Counted from the first letter of the stretch, positions 43,201 through 55,044 are shown. The stretch is DNA of 64,000 nucleotides from Orientallactaga sibirica (GCA_036365145.1 JAEOAD010000015.1:11401501-11465500); one strand, 5' to 3'. Made by a program: numbers and translations. Notes: generated by a model not told the origin, from the sequence alone.

Positions 43201-46200
43201 TAAGTGTGCAATACTCAGAGCTTGCCAAGCCATTATTCCCATTGTAAAGATGAAGAATTGAAGCTCAGGGGTAAGGTTGCTTCATGTAAGATTTACATGT
43301 TGAAAGCAATGGGAAACTTCCTGGGTCACAGGTAATCAAGTTCTATTTAGGAAAATCAGTGCTGGTGGCTGGAGGTCACCCCCACCCTAGCTGTGGGTGC
43401 TCTAGGGTTCCTTCCCACCCACCTCCTTGTGTTTTTTCTTTTCATAGCTTAGTAAGTGGGAGAAATGTATTTTGGGCCTGCCTTTTTGATTTCTGCATTT
43501 TTCCTTATTCACACCACACTCAGCATCTCTAAGCACTCCATTATTCTTGGAAGCAGCCCTGTGAGAATGGGCTTTTGTTTGGATTTCTCCTTTCCCTGAG
43601 GGGTAGGTGGAGGAGCAAGGAGCCAACAGGTCCAGGCCTTTCCTTCTTACTGGTTGCAGTCAAGACCTGAAACCCAAGGAGTTGAGGAGATGAAGGGCAG
43701 TAGAAGGAGAGACTCATGCTGAGTCTTCTGGGTGCAATGGTAGAGTTCAGAAGCTTAGATCTGGAAAATTGATTCTGGAAGCTTCTTGTCCAGGTTACTT
43801 TGAATAAGTGCAATTCTTGGAGATTTCTTGTTATGAGCACCTTCTCAGGGTACTGTGAAGCACAAGGGTCTTGGGAAGCCTCATAGATGTAAGAAAATTT
43901 GTCTGCCTGGAAGGAGCATTCGAAGGGCCATAAGTAAGGAGTTGTGATGGAGTCACTCACGGATGGCTCAGAGGGCAACTTGCTGGAATTTAGAGAGGAA
44001 GAGTGTCTTCCTTTGAGACAGGGAAAGCTCTTTGAGATGGAATTTAAAGAGTGGCAAGGATTTTGGTGTACTAAAATATAGGAACTCAACTAAATAAAAC
44101 TCAAACTCAAATAAAAATCAGTAGCACTGTGTCTGTGTCCCTAGCTAAGGGAAAAGGGGGTCAGCGATGTAACATATATACATACATGTGTCTGTCCACA
44201 TATGTCTATATCTAATCTATCTAAAACATGTCTCTGTCCATGTTTGTGTTAGGTCCACATCCTATGTTCGTGGCAGCCGTGCTTCCAGAAATCTTTGGGT
44301 TTAGTAGTTAACAGAACCAAGCCTCCTTAGAGCTTGGAGGCACAATGTGTGCACTCAGATAGAGGTGGATTTTTCAACCTTCTATTCAACCTTCTAGTAG
44401 ATCCATTAACACTTTCATTGTCTAAGCTGTGGTTCCATGGGGCAGCCTGGACCTGGGTGTCAGAAATAACCCAGCCAGTCTCCATCCTGCATGGAAAGAA
44501 CCTGCAGAGAGGGAAGGGCCTCATCCTTGTGTTCTGGGGTAGGTCACAGGCAGAGCTGGGAGCACAGCTCACCTTCTTTGGTTCTGCCTGGATCGAATGC
44601 TGGGGTTTCTGCCTATAATATGAATGCTGCAAAAAGCTAGTGAGGGCAGTTTCTGTGTGTAAGCATAGCTCAAGCACTGTGGATCCAGGATGGGCAGTGC
44701 CAGGTGGCTGCTCATTTTGAGGAGGCTCATGAAGGCGGGCAGGTCTAGGAGAGAGAGAGAGGACAAAGTTTGTTCGTGTGAGCCTTTGGGTCCTAGTGGA
44801 GTTGGAATTCTCTGGCTTATCTCTTGGGTTTCCATTCACATACCCCTTAACTCCCAGTGCTCACATCCCCAGGGAGCACTGAGCGTGACTCTCTCACTCC
44901 ATCATTGGCAGCAAGTGCTGCTGATTAGGCTGGAACTGAGCTGTAAGATTCCCCACAAGTCAGTGTTTCCTGGAGGGAAGGACCCTGTGAGCATGCTGTT
45001 CTTCTTCTTGGAGCCCAAGTGTCCTTTGAAATCAGTCTCTCTTGTTTATTTTCTCAGAGCCTTAGTGATGTGTTCCTGCTGACTTAGAGGGAAGCTATGT
45101 GTCCTCTGAAGGAGACAGTGAGTAGCTGTTTTTTAATCCAAATTTGGGGAAGTCTCCATGGCCCCTGAGCTCTCCTTTGGGCTCAGGCAGAAATCAGCTC
45201 CTATCTGTTGTTGGAGGTATCTTAGTTCTGGGAAGGACTCAGGCTAGCAGGACAAGCCCTGAGGTTCTGGACCATCTAACCTGAGCCTGGGAACTGAAAG
45301 GAGCTGGGTCTTCACTACGACTCTGTGACCTGTGTGAATCATTTTGAGTGACAGTCAGTTTAGGCTCTGGTGGTTTATTCCTGCTTTCTGGTGTCTTGTC
45401 TTTAGTAGTTCAAACGTGAATCATTGAGTCCTAGTCCATGCTGCTTCTTCTGGAAAAGTCTCCATGATCATCTCTGCTTAACTTAATTTCATTTACTAAT
45501 CATATTGAGGCCTTGTTATACACCAGGATTTGGTTACCCCCCCTGCTGTAACCTCTGGTAATATCTTTTTTTTTTCTTCTGTAGCTGGCCTCTTCCTTTC
45601 CTGTGATGAGTCTGTGTTGTCTCTCTGGTGTGGGTGGAGCTTGTTCATGTAGGGCCCACGCATATTTACTCTTGATTCCTTGGGCTCTTATCACCCAATG
45701 GGGACGTTCAGAATGAAGAGTAACTCCTTCCATAAGAGTTTCTGCTGCCGTTAGGTGGAACCAGTTACTCCTTTGGGTCCCTAGCATTCTCTGCATAGAT
45801 GTTTCTTTCAATATATACACAACGGGACACTTATTTATAGATTTTTCTTCTAGCAACTTATACACCATTAGAGGACGGGGCTGTGTTCTAGTCACCTTAG
45901 CTCCCCCCAGTTGATGAACTGATGACTTGGACCCAGTTCTATAGGTAAATGAACCTCCAGGCTGCTGAAGTTCCATTTCAGTAGAAATCTCTCAGGGTAA
46001 CACATCATTCTGAACTGGGCCAACAGGGCTGCCAAACACATGTGGGAAGAGTAGAGCCACAGAACCACTCTCTTGCAGGGTGAGGGCCTGGCTGAACTCT
46101 GCTTCTCATGGGAAGTGCAAGGGAGCACTTCTGGGTGGAGCAGAAATAACCAGACCCTACAAGAGCTGTTCTACAGAGCCTTCTAAGGAGTCCATGTCTC

Positions 46201-46439
46201 ACCTGGGTTTCACTCATCTCCATCTTGAGCTATCAAAGGATACCATACGATCCTTTTCACCTATGGGCTGTGATTTAGAATTGAGGCAAGAAGCAAAGTC
46301 CTGTCTAGCTTCATAAACTGACTTAAGTCCCAAAGTTGGAAGGGTCTGACGCTAGCAACTTTTCCTTCCATTCGTGGGTCTACTTTGTTCTCCTCTCTTC
46401 CCTGGCATTTGGAAGAACCTTGCTTTTTGACACACTTTA
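43201..46439. other. Unique sequence, about 3.2 kb, no gene recognised
   Basis: Contains a second faint MIR-like phrase near 43230-43270 (ttattcccattgtaaagatg). Antisense frames of 182 (43541-44089), 170 (44327-44839) and 158 codons (45500-45976) occur, with no domain, signal or family resemblance that I can see. Confidence 0.4.
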
Positions 46440-46750
46440 GATCTGTAAAAGCTGAGTCTTCCACGTGGCTTTATTGGGACAGGGTAGAAACTTTAAGAGG
46501 TGGAGCTTACTGGGAGGTTTTAGGCATTTAGGGGTGTGTCCTTGAAGAATATAGCAGGACTCAACCCCTTTCTCTCTTTCACATCTTAGTGAATTCATAT
46601 GAGGTGAAAGAGTTTGTCACCATGACATTCTGCCTTGCCAGAGGCCAGAGTAATGAGGTCACCTGACCCTGGACTGAAGCCTCCAGATCTGTGAGCCAAA
46701 ATAAACCTTTGTATTTCTAAACTAATTAGGTATTTTACTATAGTCATGGA
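46440..46750 (+). mobile_element. ERVL-MaLR-type LTR fragment
   Basis: Landmarks aagaggtggagcttactggg, gggtgtgtccttgaagaata, ctttctctctttcacatctt, gatctgtgagccaaaataaa and ttaggtattttactatagtc follow a MaLR LTR 3' half with aataaa. Confidence 0.7.
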
Positions 46751-46799
46751 AATGTCCTGGATACACATCTCCAGTTCTCAGGGGCTGAGATCTTGACTG

Positions 46800-47152
46800 T
46801 TATAGTCAGGTTCGCATTGCTGTCAGAAAACACCTGACCAAGAGCAGCTTGTGGGAAAAAGGGTTTATTTTGGCTTACAGACTTGAGGGGGAGCTCCATG
46901 ATGGCAGGGGAAAACGATGACATGAGCAGAGGGTAGACATCACCTCCTGGCCAATAACAGATGGACAACAGCAACAGGAGCGTGTGCCAAACCCTGGCAA
47001 GGGGAAGCTGGTATAATACCCATAAGCCTGCCCCCAACAATACACTGCCTCCAGGAGGCTCCAGTTCCCCAATTGCCACCAGCTGAGGACAAAACATTCA
47101 AAACACTTAAGTTTATGGGGCCACCTGAATTAAACCACAGAATCACCCCAGG
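46800..47152 (+). repeat. Interspersed repeat, 'ATTGCTGTnA' family
   Basis: Opens gttatagtcaggttcgcatt, gctgtcagaaaacacctgac, then gggtttattttggcttacag, catgatggcaggggaaaacg, cttcc-like centre and ends ggccacctgaattaaaccac. This is the layout of a common rodent repeat related to 3577-3722. Class uncertain. Confidence 0.65.
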
Positions 47153-47749
47153 CTCAGTGTCTGACATAGGGCGGTGTCATTGCTGGGTGCAGTCATGCTT
47201 GCTGATAACAAAGTGGGGGTACTTTCCAGGGTTGATTAGAGAACTGATTGGGATCCCACATGGAGTTTCCATCAGTTAGGACCCCCAACACGGGGTGGAG
47301 GCTGGGCTGTTTGTGGATGAAAGACCCAGGACCTCCACCAGGCAGGCAGCACCTTGCATCAGTCTGAAGACCTTTTGGCTTCTGCACACATCCTAATAAT
47401 GGCCTAGAGCGTCTTTCCCATGCAGCTTATGAGGAGATTCCTAGCTTCTGAAGACCTCCTGACCTCAGGCCAGCTCTGGGCTTCTCTCCAGACCCCTGAG
47501 TTTGTTCTGGGCTTACTAGAATGTGCTTCCCATCAGCCTTCCGGCAGATCACCAGAGTGTTTGAAGTGGGGAGTGAAGTAAGTTGATACCTGCTGTAGCT
47601 CAGGGCCTAGTCAAGCTTAGCAGCCCAGCCCTGATTACATAGGCCAGGGGCTCTTTGCACTGCCATGTGACCAGTGCCTGGCTGATGCGCAGCGGGACCA
47701 GAGAGGCCTGGGATTCCCAGGAGGGGAGAGCTCAGGTCCGGGGAATGGG
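47153..47749. other. Unique sequence, no feature recognised
   Basis: No repeat, exon or RNA recognised. Confidence 0.4.
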
Positions 47750-48060
47750 CTGTGATGGACGACTGTTATTGCAACATGTGTGTAGTTGAATGACATCATG
47801 CAATTGAGAGCAGGGTTTTTTTTTTTTTGTCAGTCTTTTAACGCAAGTTTATGTTTTTCAGACCTTAAAACTGCAGGTTATTTTTTACATTCACTATTGA
47901 GAGCAGATGTGACTGATCCCTATCGGGTTCTCCTGACAAATGGCGGGGTTGCAGAAGGTCAAATTCAGAGAGCCTTTCAATCTCCATTATTATTTCCTCC
48001 ATTCAGTGGCCTCAACAGGAAGTCATTGCTTGGTAATGGTGGCCTTTAGAAGATTCTCTA
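47750..48060. promoter_or_regulatory. Candidate conserved noncoding block
   Basis: Repeat-free apart from a T12 run near 47817-47828. Contains a C/EBP-like ttattgcaac (47766) and CRE-like tgacatca (47790). Candidate only. Confidence 0.2.
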
Positions 48061-48902
48061 GCTTGATAGCTCCAGTCCCTGACCACTGGTGATTCCCACA
48101 CTGAAAGCCACTTCTAAGCTCAGCCATCTTTCAGGGGAAGTGAGCCTAGCCTGAGAAGCAGTAGACTCGACACTTTATGAAGTTCAGCTTCCCAAACATC
48201 TGTGTGATGGGAGTGTGGCCTGACAATCTGTACACTTTGATTTGAAGCAGTCGGATGAGGCAATGTTTCTTCAAGACTGCTGGTTTTCCCTTTAATGATT
48301 TGGGGAAGCTCAGAGAGTTGCTACTATTGAGGTGAATGCTCGCTTTCTCTCTGCCCTGGCACCTATCAGGCTGGGCTGGTGGGAGGACTGCCTTCCTTCT
48401 TTACATTCATCTTTGGGGTCATGTGGTAACTCTTAAAGGAAGTTCTAAATTCACAAGCCACTTGCATAGGAAAATTTCTAGCTCAGATTTGGACAGATTT
48501 ATCACAGTGTATGGGGTTTTCAGGAAAGTTCAAATTAAAGATACCATTTGGTGTCTATAGTGCTAAATACTGACCTTCTGTGGGAAATGGAGTCCAAGAT
48601 CTAGATGCAAAGTGGGAGCAGACAGGCCAGAAAAGGATCCCTGAGGAGACTGCACTCTTCAAACAGAATGACACACTTGTTCTAAGAACACAGCGATACC
48701 TGTCTTGGGCTGGTGTGCCAGAGGAGTCTAGCTATTCCTTTCCTTGAGCTATTGCTGTGAGCACTTGGGAGTCTGGGATAATCTTTTGATTCACAAGACA
48801 TAGTCATCTGAATAAACCCTATTTGGGTCAACTTTCTTGGCATCAGAACTTTGTCATTACCAAGGGTCTAATGCATTCTTTTATCCACCTGTAGACTGAT
48901 CC
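48061..48902. other. Unique sequence, no feature recognised
   Basis: No repeat, exon or RNA recognised. Confidence 0.4.
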
Positions 48903-48962
48903 ATATTCATCCATCTACCCACCCATCCATCCCTCCATCCATCTGTCCATCAGCCATCCATT
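48903..48962. repeat. Degenerate (CCAT)n microsatellite
   Basis: Imperfect catccatccatccctcc-type units. It is followed to about 49090 by a phrase typical of an old interspersed repeat (aaacacttatggagcatctt, then ggccctgcccttt). Confidence 0.85.
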
Positions 48963-49104
48963 CATCAATCATTTGACAAACACTTATGGAGCATCTTCTT
49001 GAACCTTCTGATCTTTAGAGATAAAAAGATGTACAAGGTAGGCCCTGCCCTTTAGTTCAGAGCAGACTCATTGAAGAATGCAATTGTATGTGATTTGGGC
49101 AAGA

Positions 49105-49346
49105 AGTTGTTTTATTCTTTTTTTAAAAATATTGATTTATTTTTATTTATTTGAGAGCAAGAAAGGCAGATAGAAAGGAGTGGCATACCAGGGCCTCTAG
49201 CCACTGCTAACAAACTCCAGGCACATATGGCATCTTGTGCATCTGGCTTACGTGGGCACTGGGGAATCAAACCTGGGTCCTTAGGCTTTGTAGGTAAGCT
49301 TCTTAACTGCTAAGCATAACTCTAGCCCGCCAATTGTTTAATTCTT
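49105..49346 (-). mobile_element. tRNA-type SINE, antisense, with TSD
   Basis: Tail ttatttttatttatttgaga, body gccactgctaacaaactcca, end ctaagcataactctagcc. It is flanked by agttgttttattctt (about 49103) and aattgtttaattctt (about 49332), a diverged target-site duplication. The right copy was then reused by the B1 insertion next to it. Confidence 0.85.
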
Positions 49347-49549
49347 TTTTTTTTTTTTTTTTGCAAGGTAGGGTTTCACTCTGGTCCAGGCTGACCTGGA
49401 ATTAACTATGTAGTCTCAGGGTGGCCTCGAACTCTTGGCGATCCTCCTACCTCTGCCTCCCGAGTGCTGGGATCCTCCTACCTCTGCCTCCCGAGTGCTG
49501 GGATTAAAGGCGTGCGCCACCACGCCCGGCTTCCAATTGCTTAATTCTT
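49330..49549 (-). mobile_element. Young B1 SINE with internal duplication and TSD
   Basis: Flanked by ccaattgtttaattctt (49330-49346) and ccaattgcttaattctt (49533-49549), a 17-bp duplication with one mismatch. The body is close to consensus and CpG-rich (ggcgtgcgccaccacgcccg). A 31-bp segment beginning gatcctcctacctctgcctc is present twice in tandem (about 49440-49501). Confidence 0.95.
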
Positions 49550-51164
49550 AACTCCTTAGGAAAAACAGAATGGCATAGCAATGTGAGAAGAGAGTGGAGA
49601 AAGAAGTGGGGCTGAAGGGCACTACAGCATTGACTTTGGCCACTTTGTGTCTTTGTTGCCTTACTTCCAGTTGCACTGGCAGTATAAAAGCTGGGCCTCT
49701 TGTGTCCCACTGAAATGGGTAGGGATTGAGGCAAGTATATATGCAGATGATATGCGGTTCTCAAAAAGTAGTTTGAAATTTGGGTGTTTGGAAAAATGAA
49801 GATCTTTCATTAAAGGAGACTATATTAGTCTATATTGCTTGGTCCATTATATTAGTTTTACAAAAGTATATATTTCTTCAATGAAAACTATTTATCTCAT
49901 GAATTTGGATACTTTTCCACATACATGTTCTTGGGAACTTGATGAACAGTGGCTATTTAGGAATGCTTGTTGCATAGGTGAGGCCAGTTATGTATAGCTG
50001 TGGGACTTTCAGCACTGGGGGAAAAAGTCAGCAGAGGTTGGCCGGCAGAGGTGGAAATGGCAGAAAATGTACCTTACCTCTGATTTGTAGTCTCTGTCTC
50101 CAGAAGTAGGACAGATAGAACTACTTACAGCAAACCAGAGCCAAGGCACATTGTTCTAGCTGTTTGTAGAAATATCTAGATGGCAGCAAGTCAAGGGTTT
50201 AGATGCCACTGCTGTAAAATAATGTCATACCTTTCCTTTCTTTTGCCTTGTGGGGATGGGGTAAGGATGGGACGAGCTGCTGGGTTGGAAGTGCTCTGAG
50301 AAGCTGCAAGGTCCAGCCCCAGTGGCCCAGTGGCATGGGAGTCACAAGAAGCTAAACATTTTGGCAGAAGGAAGGTTCTTCATTTTCCAGGGAACCTTCC
50401 TCAAATTCCTCAGGTTGGCTTTACTTTAAAGAGGAGCCAATGGGTTTTAGCATGAAGCTCTGAGCAGACGAAGGCCAAAGGGACCTCTTCTTTAGGCCTC
50501 ATGGGAAATTTGGCAAGCAGTATTAATAAAGGCATCCTTTCTCTCTTCAGTGTAAAATGCCAGGTTACGGTTGGCTAACACACTGAGGCATCAGAGCCAG
50601 TTAATCTTCTGAGTCCATATTTTTTACTGGCACTGTGGGAGCTGTCCTGAGTTTTTGTTTCCAGCAGTGAGATATCAGGATTTGTATCCTATGGTATATC
50701 CAAAGAATAATTCTCTTCTCCTTTGATGTTTCTTGGACATCTTGAGACACTTAAGGGTGCACTCTCAGGGATGGTTGGAGGGCCCAGTTGCACGGCCCTC
50801 ATTATACTATTAAAATAGATCCATTGATGGAAGACCGACTCTCTCGAGCAGAAAGCTGTATTACTAAGTAGAGGGCTGGTTCCATCGGCACTCCTTGCCC
50901 TGACTTCTTGAACCAAGAACTATATTTTATTGCTGTTTGGGCAGGAGTAAGCTGCTTTGCTATCTGTATAATTATTTCACCGTTGGAGGTAAACTTGGAT
51001 TGCTTTTCCTGACATTTAGAAAATCATACCTTAAAGAAATGTAGTTTAGATTTGAAAAAAAAAAATCAAAAACATTTTCTGTTCATAACCTTGAAATCCA
51101 CTTTAAAAACTCCTGTTGCGTCTTCAGGATGCTTATAATAGTCTCCTTAAGTGGTATTCCTTCT
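49550..51164. other. Unique sequence, no gene recognised
   Basis: No repeat recognised. An AT-rich, repeat-free patch at 50915-51060 (for example ctgtataattatttcaccgt) could be a conserved element, but nothing proves it. Confidence 0.4.
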
Positions 51165-51470
51165 CACAGTCTTTGCCACTCAGCCAGCAAAGCCCAGCCC
51201 AGGTGATCTTCCTAAGGTGCTGGTTCTAGCACCTTGTTCTTCTGGTCCAGAGGCATGATGATTCCTCACTACATCCAGAGACGAGGATATCACACCCTCT
51301 CCTTTGACCTAACAGCCTTGCCATGGGCTCCCCCACACAACTGGTCACTCCCGCCTTATCATCCAGCTCACCTCCTCAGGTCAGAACGAGCCTCGCTTGT
51401 TTGAGCAAGGCTTCATCACTCATCTTCTGTCTCAGTCTTCCTCTTCTCCATCCTTAGTTTTAACCCTGAC
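51165..51470 (+). mobile_element. L2-like LINE fragment
   Basis: Phrases ggtgatcttcctaaggtgct, ctcctttgacctaacagcct, tggtcactcccgccttatca and tcatcttctgtctcagtctt follow the L2 order. Diverged. Confidence 0.45.
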
Positions 51471-51489
51471 ATTATTTACTAGTAAGAGT

Positions 51490-51680
51490 CCCACAGGCAG
51501 AGAATTGACTCTGTTGTGAGCTGTGGTTGGGACTTCAGGCAATTGGTTTGACTCTCTTAGTTCTCAGTTTTCTCATCTATACAATGGGATTATACATGTT
51601 TACCTCACAAGTTTGTTGTGTGGGTTCAGGAGATAATTTAGATGAAAACCATTAGCACTTGAAATGTCCACTGAGAATCT
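51490..51680 (+). mobile_element. MIR SINE
   Basis: Core order: gagctgtggttgggacttca, tctcagttttctcatctata, caatgggattatacatgttt, acctcacaagtttgttgtgt, ggagataatttagatgaaaa. This is the MIR cctcatctgtaaaatggg region. Confidence 0.85.
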
Positions 51681-51739
51681 TAGTTTCTTTCCCACCTGGT
51701 GGTACTTACTATATACACTTAAACTGTTCTGCTTTCCAC

Positions 51740-51960
51740 CTTATTTCTTAGAGACAGAGCTCTCCATTGTTTGGTTAGACTGGCTTACCAGAGAGCCCCA
51801 GAGATCCTCTTGCCTCTGCTCCCCTCAGTACTGCAGGTACAGTCATTGTGATCTCTTCATTGGCTTTTCTTTTCAAAAAAAGAATGCTGGGGATTGAACT
51901 CATATCCTCATGTTCTCATGGCAAGCACTTACCTGCTGGGCCCTTCAAACAATTATTATG
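51740..51960 (-). mobile_element. B4/RSINE1-like SINE, antisense
   Basis: Landmarks tggttagactggcttaccag, gccccagagatcctcttgcc, tgctggggattgaactcata and atggcaagcacttacctgct. Confidence 0.7.
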
Positions 51961-52309
51961 TGAAGCCTTGTCACACCTCTGTCCACAGGCTCCAATCTCT
52001 TGGAGGGAGGGATCTGATTTCATAACTGCCATGTCGCCTTGTGTATGATGGAATGGAGAGATCCGCAGTTGTTTTCTGTGCATATGAAATGCTAGAAAGA
52101 AAGAAGGTTGATGAGTTTCCAAAGGAAGTACCCAGGAACATGTCACATCATCCCAAACACGCCCATGAAGGCCAACTCAGTCACTCAAGGCTTGTGTCAG
52201 AGAGCTGATCAAGTGCTGTGCCTCACCTTCTTGGACATCAGGAAGGGACCACAGAGTACCCTGAGTAGGAAAGAGATTTGTCCAAAGCATGGATCACCCT
52301 GGGAGCTCA

Positions 52310-52500
52310 GGACTCATCTGAATCTACATCCTAGCTCTTCCACCCACCATGAGATAAGGAGTCTTAGGAAAGTGCTCTTCATTTGATTGGCAGCTTCTTC
52401 AGCTGTAAAATGCGTAGAGCAACATATATTTCATACACGTTTCCTAAAGATTACGTTCTGGGGTACTTACAAAGGGTGCCAAGCATAAAAGACAATAAGT
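52310..52500 (+). mobile_element. MIR SINE
   Basis: Phrases atcctagctcttccacccac, gctgtaaaatgcgtagagca, ttcctaaagattacgttctg and aagggtgccaagcataaaag fit a diverged MIR. Confidence 0.6.
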
Positions 52501-52514
52501 AGAGGTATGTTTGT

Positions 52515-52742
52515 CCTTGAAAGCTCACTCTCCAGGTGTGGTCCTCTAGCTGTCAGGTTCAGCATCATATAGGAGCTTGTTAAACATGCAAATGTTTGGG
52601 TTCCATCTACTGAAGTTACTGATTTTTTTTTTTTTTTTTTTTTTTTTATGCTGAATGGAAAACCTGGGGTGGGGATGAAGTCTGTTCTCCCCAAGCCTTC
52701 CAGGTCTTTGTGAGGCCTGCTCAAGGCTGAGGAGCACTAATG
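52515..52742 (+). mobile_element. MER5A (hAT-Charlie) split by a poly(T) insertion
   Basis: Left part gcatcatataggagcttgtt, aaacatgcaaatgtttgggt, tccatctactgaag; right part gaaaacctggggtggggatg, aagccttccaggtc, ctcaaggctgaggagcact. Together they follow the MER5A consensus order. Confidence 0.75.
52623..52647 (-). repeat. T25 run, possible tail-only retroposition
   Basis: A pure run of 25 T in the middle of MER5A, with short similar flanks (tactga / tgctga). Confidence 0.9.
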
Positions 52743-52939
52743 GAACACAGGCCCGGGATTCAGCCCAGAACACTTGGGAGGCTGCTCAGCCAGAGCCTGG
52801 GACACAATAGGTGCCACCTATCTGACGGTTCCCCCTTCTTTCCTTCTACCTGGGCAAAGAAAGGCCCAGTGGCTTACCCGAAGAGGTTAATGCTACCGCA
52901 GACCTCCTGGAGGTGAAAGGGCCTTGTTTCCCTAGAGGA

Positions 52940-53520
52940 TAGACACATTATAACGGCTTCATTTGATTAAAAGGGGATGTTGATCATTAGTTATGACCCA
53001 AATTTCTTCTCTCCCCGGCAATCACTCAAAATGTTCCCAGATGCGCAGGAGCTGTTGGTTACCTGAAAATACAACATCCCTTTCTAATGAGGATGCCCAT
53101 GCTAATGGAGACTTCCAGACATGGGCTGGGAGTCTCCCCACCCCCTCCAGCCTGCCCTGCATTTGATGGAGTGAATGATTGAAGGGAAACATATGCATTC
53201 CAGATTGGAGCCGAGCTTGGAGAGGCAGCCTGCTTCCAGGGGCTGCCAAGGGACGGTGGGGGAGCTCCGCAACTATTTGTTGTTCCCGTGGGGCTAGTTA
53301 TTGACTTTTAGAGGCAAGTAGCCGCCCCAGTTTCAGTTAGCACAGTTGTTCGTTACTGTATAATTAAGAGGAAGGGGAGGGCAGTCTTGGGGAGAGAGGC
53401 GAAGGGAAGGCCAAATGCTAATAGCGTGAATATTTTTGTCTAAGAAGCCCTGGGCAACAGTGGTCAAGGTCAAATGTTCAGTTCTTGGAAACAAAGTGGG
53501 CAGGCTAAGAGGCACTGGGG
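52940..53520. promoter_or_regulatory. Candidate enhancer-like block, repeat-free
   Basis: About 580 bp without any repeat. Contains tcaaggtca (about 53464-53472), an exact extended nuclear-receptor half-site of the ERR/SF-1 type, plus several ATTA/TAAT cores (ctgtataattaagaggaagg, aaatgctaatagcg). Conservation not testable here. Confidence 0.3.
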
Positions 53521-54184
53521 TAGCTGGGAGGGGGTGGGGAAGGAAGTAGGCATGAGAGTGAAGGAATCAGAGTCCTATTTTAGGTGAATTTAGGTGAATG
53601 AGCTTTGTTCCCCAGTGCTCAGGCCTTAGATGAGGAATCTCCATCTGCAGCCGGATGGGTGGGGCCTCCTGAGGCCTCCAATGTGACAAGGTTAAGGAAC
53701 ACTCACTGGTTCTTGGGTATTGACAGAGTACTATCAAATTAGATTGACTCAGCCTTGGAAAAGAACCTGGACGTGGTCAGGGCATGCAGCTGAGGATTTT
53801 GGGGTTGGGTCTGGTTATCTTCCAGGTGAGGTGGCAGTAGGAGGCAGGATTGTAAAGCTCAAGGCAGAGGCGGCAGCTGCATTTTCTCACAAGGAGCTAA
53901 TATGTCCAAAGCCTCCTATGCCGCCTGCATAGGCCAAAGCAGATTCATGCCCCAAAGTCAGGTGAGAGTGTGATACTTGCCTAATCTCAGTGGAATGGCC
54001 CATGGGGAAGGGTGGGCACTGGAGGGGAAGATGAATGGAAGATGCAGGGCAAGGGAGACATTTAATGCTATGATCTTCTCTGTGCTATGAATTCCAGAAG
54101 GTTCCAGAATAGTTATTTGAATGTGAAGCCATGGCCTGAATCAAAAGAAGCTCTGGTTTCTTTTTTGAATTTTTTCACATATAG
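53521..54184. other. Unique sequence, no feature recognised
   Basis: A small direct repeat taggtgaatttaggtgaatg occurs at about 53581-53600. No exon recognised. Confidence 0.4.
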
Positions 54185-54220
<36 letters not shown>

Positions 54221-54592
54221 TGTACATGTATGTATGCATGTTTATGTGCATGTGGGGTGTATGCATGTGTGGGTATGTGTGCACACGTGTGCTCATGTGT
54301 GGAGGCCAAAGGTTGTTGTCAGGCGTCTTCATCCATTATTCTCTACTTTATTCTTTGAGACTGGGTCTCACACTGAGTTCAGAACTCACTGATTCAGCTA
54401 GACTAGTTATCCAGTGAACTAAGCTAACTAGTCTAGTTTTCCCAGTTAGACAGGGATTCTCTATCTCTGTCTCCCCAAGCACTGGGATTCCAGGAATTGA
54501 TCATTTTCCATGGATGCTGGGGATCTGAACTCAGGTCCTTAGGCCTGGTGGCAAACACTTTACCTACAGAGACATCTCTCCAGTCCACAAGT
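54185..54592 (-). mobile_element. B4/RSINE1-like SINE with (GT)n, antisense
   Basis: Starts with a (GT)n run (54186-54219) and TG-rich tail, then tgagactgggtctcacactg, gagttcagaactcactgatt, tctgaactcaggtccttagg and cagagacatctctccagtcc. It contains a perfect 12-bp inverted repeat. Confidence 0.82.
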
Positions 54593-55044
54593 CCTAACTC
54601 CTAGCCCAGTCCTAAGTTTCTAACCAACAGCATCTCTGGCTATGACCTGGGGAGTCATCCTGCTATTCTAGGCCTGCTAGTCCCATCCATAGACCCATAC
54701 AGGGACATGCTCTTGGTCCTTACCTCTGCTGTACAGGAAGTAGAGTTAGTATATATTTCCTCTCTGATCCCAATGCTTTCCCTCTCCTTTACTCCACAGG
54801 TAGGAAAGAAACTTGGATGAAGACACAGGAAGAAGTTGTCACTATGACCACATAAGCCATGGTGGCCAGGTCACTGGCATCAAAGCTCTGTGGAGGAGAG
54901 GCTCTTAAACATTGATGCAACAAGTGTTGAGTCAAACCTATTCCAGATAGGCTTCCTTCTCGAATACTCTTACTTATCTGTGGTAATCTGTTTTAGGAGG
55001 AAGGTGGGCACTTAGAAATAGCTAAGGAAGGAAGAATACTATAT
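54593..55044. other. Unique sequence, no feature recognised
   Basis: No repeat, exon or RNA recognised. Confidence 0.4.

Noticed and set aside
43541..44089. 182-codon minus-strand frame as a gene
   Set aside because: No known motif, no splice or promoter context, and within chance length for a 64 kb window.
45500..45976. 158-codon minus-strand frame as a gene
   Set aside because: No recognisable family; composition like the surrounding noncoding DNA.
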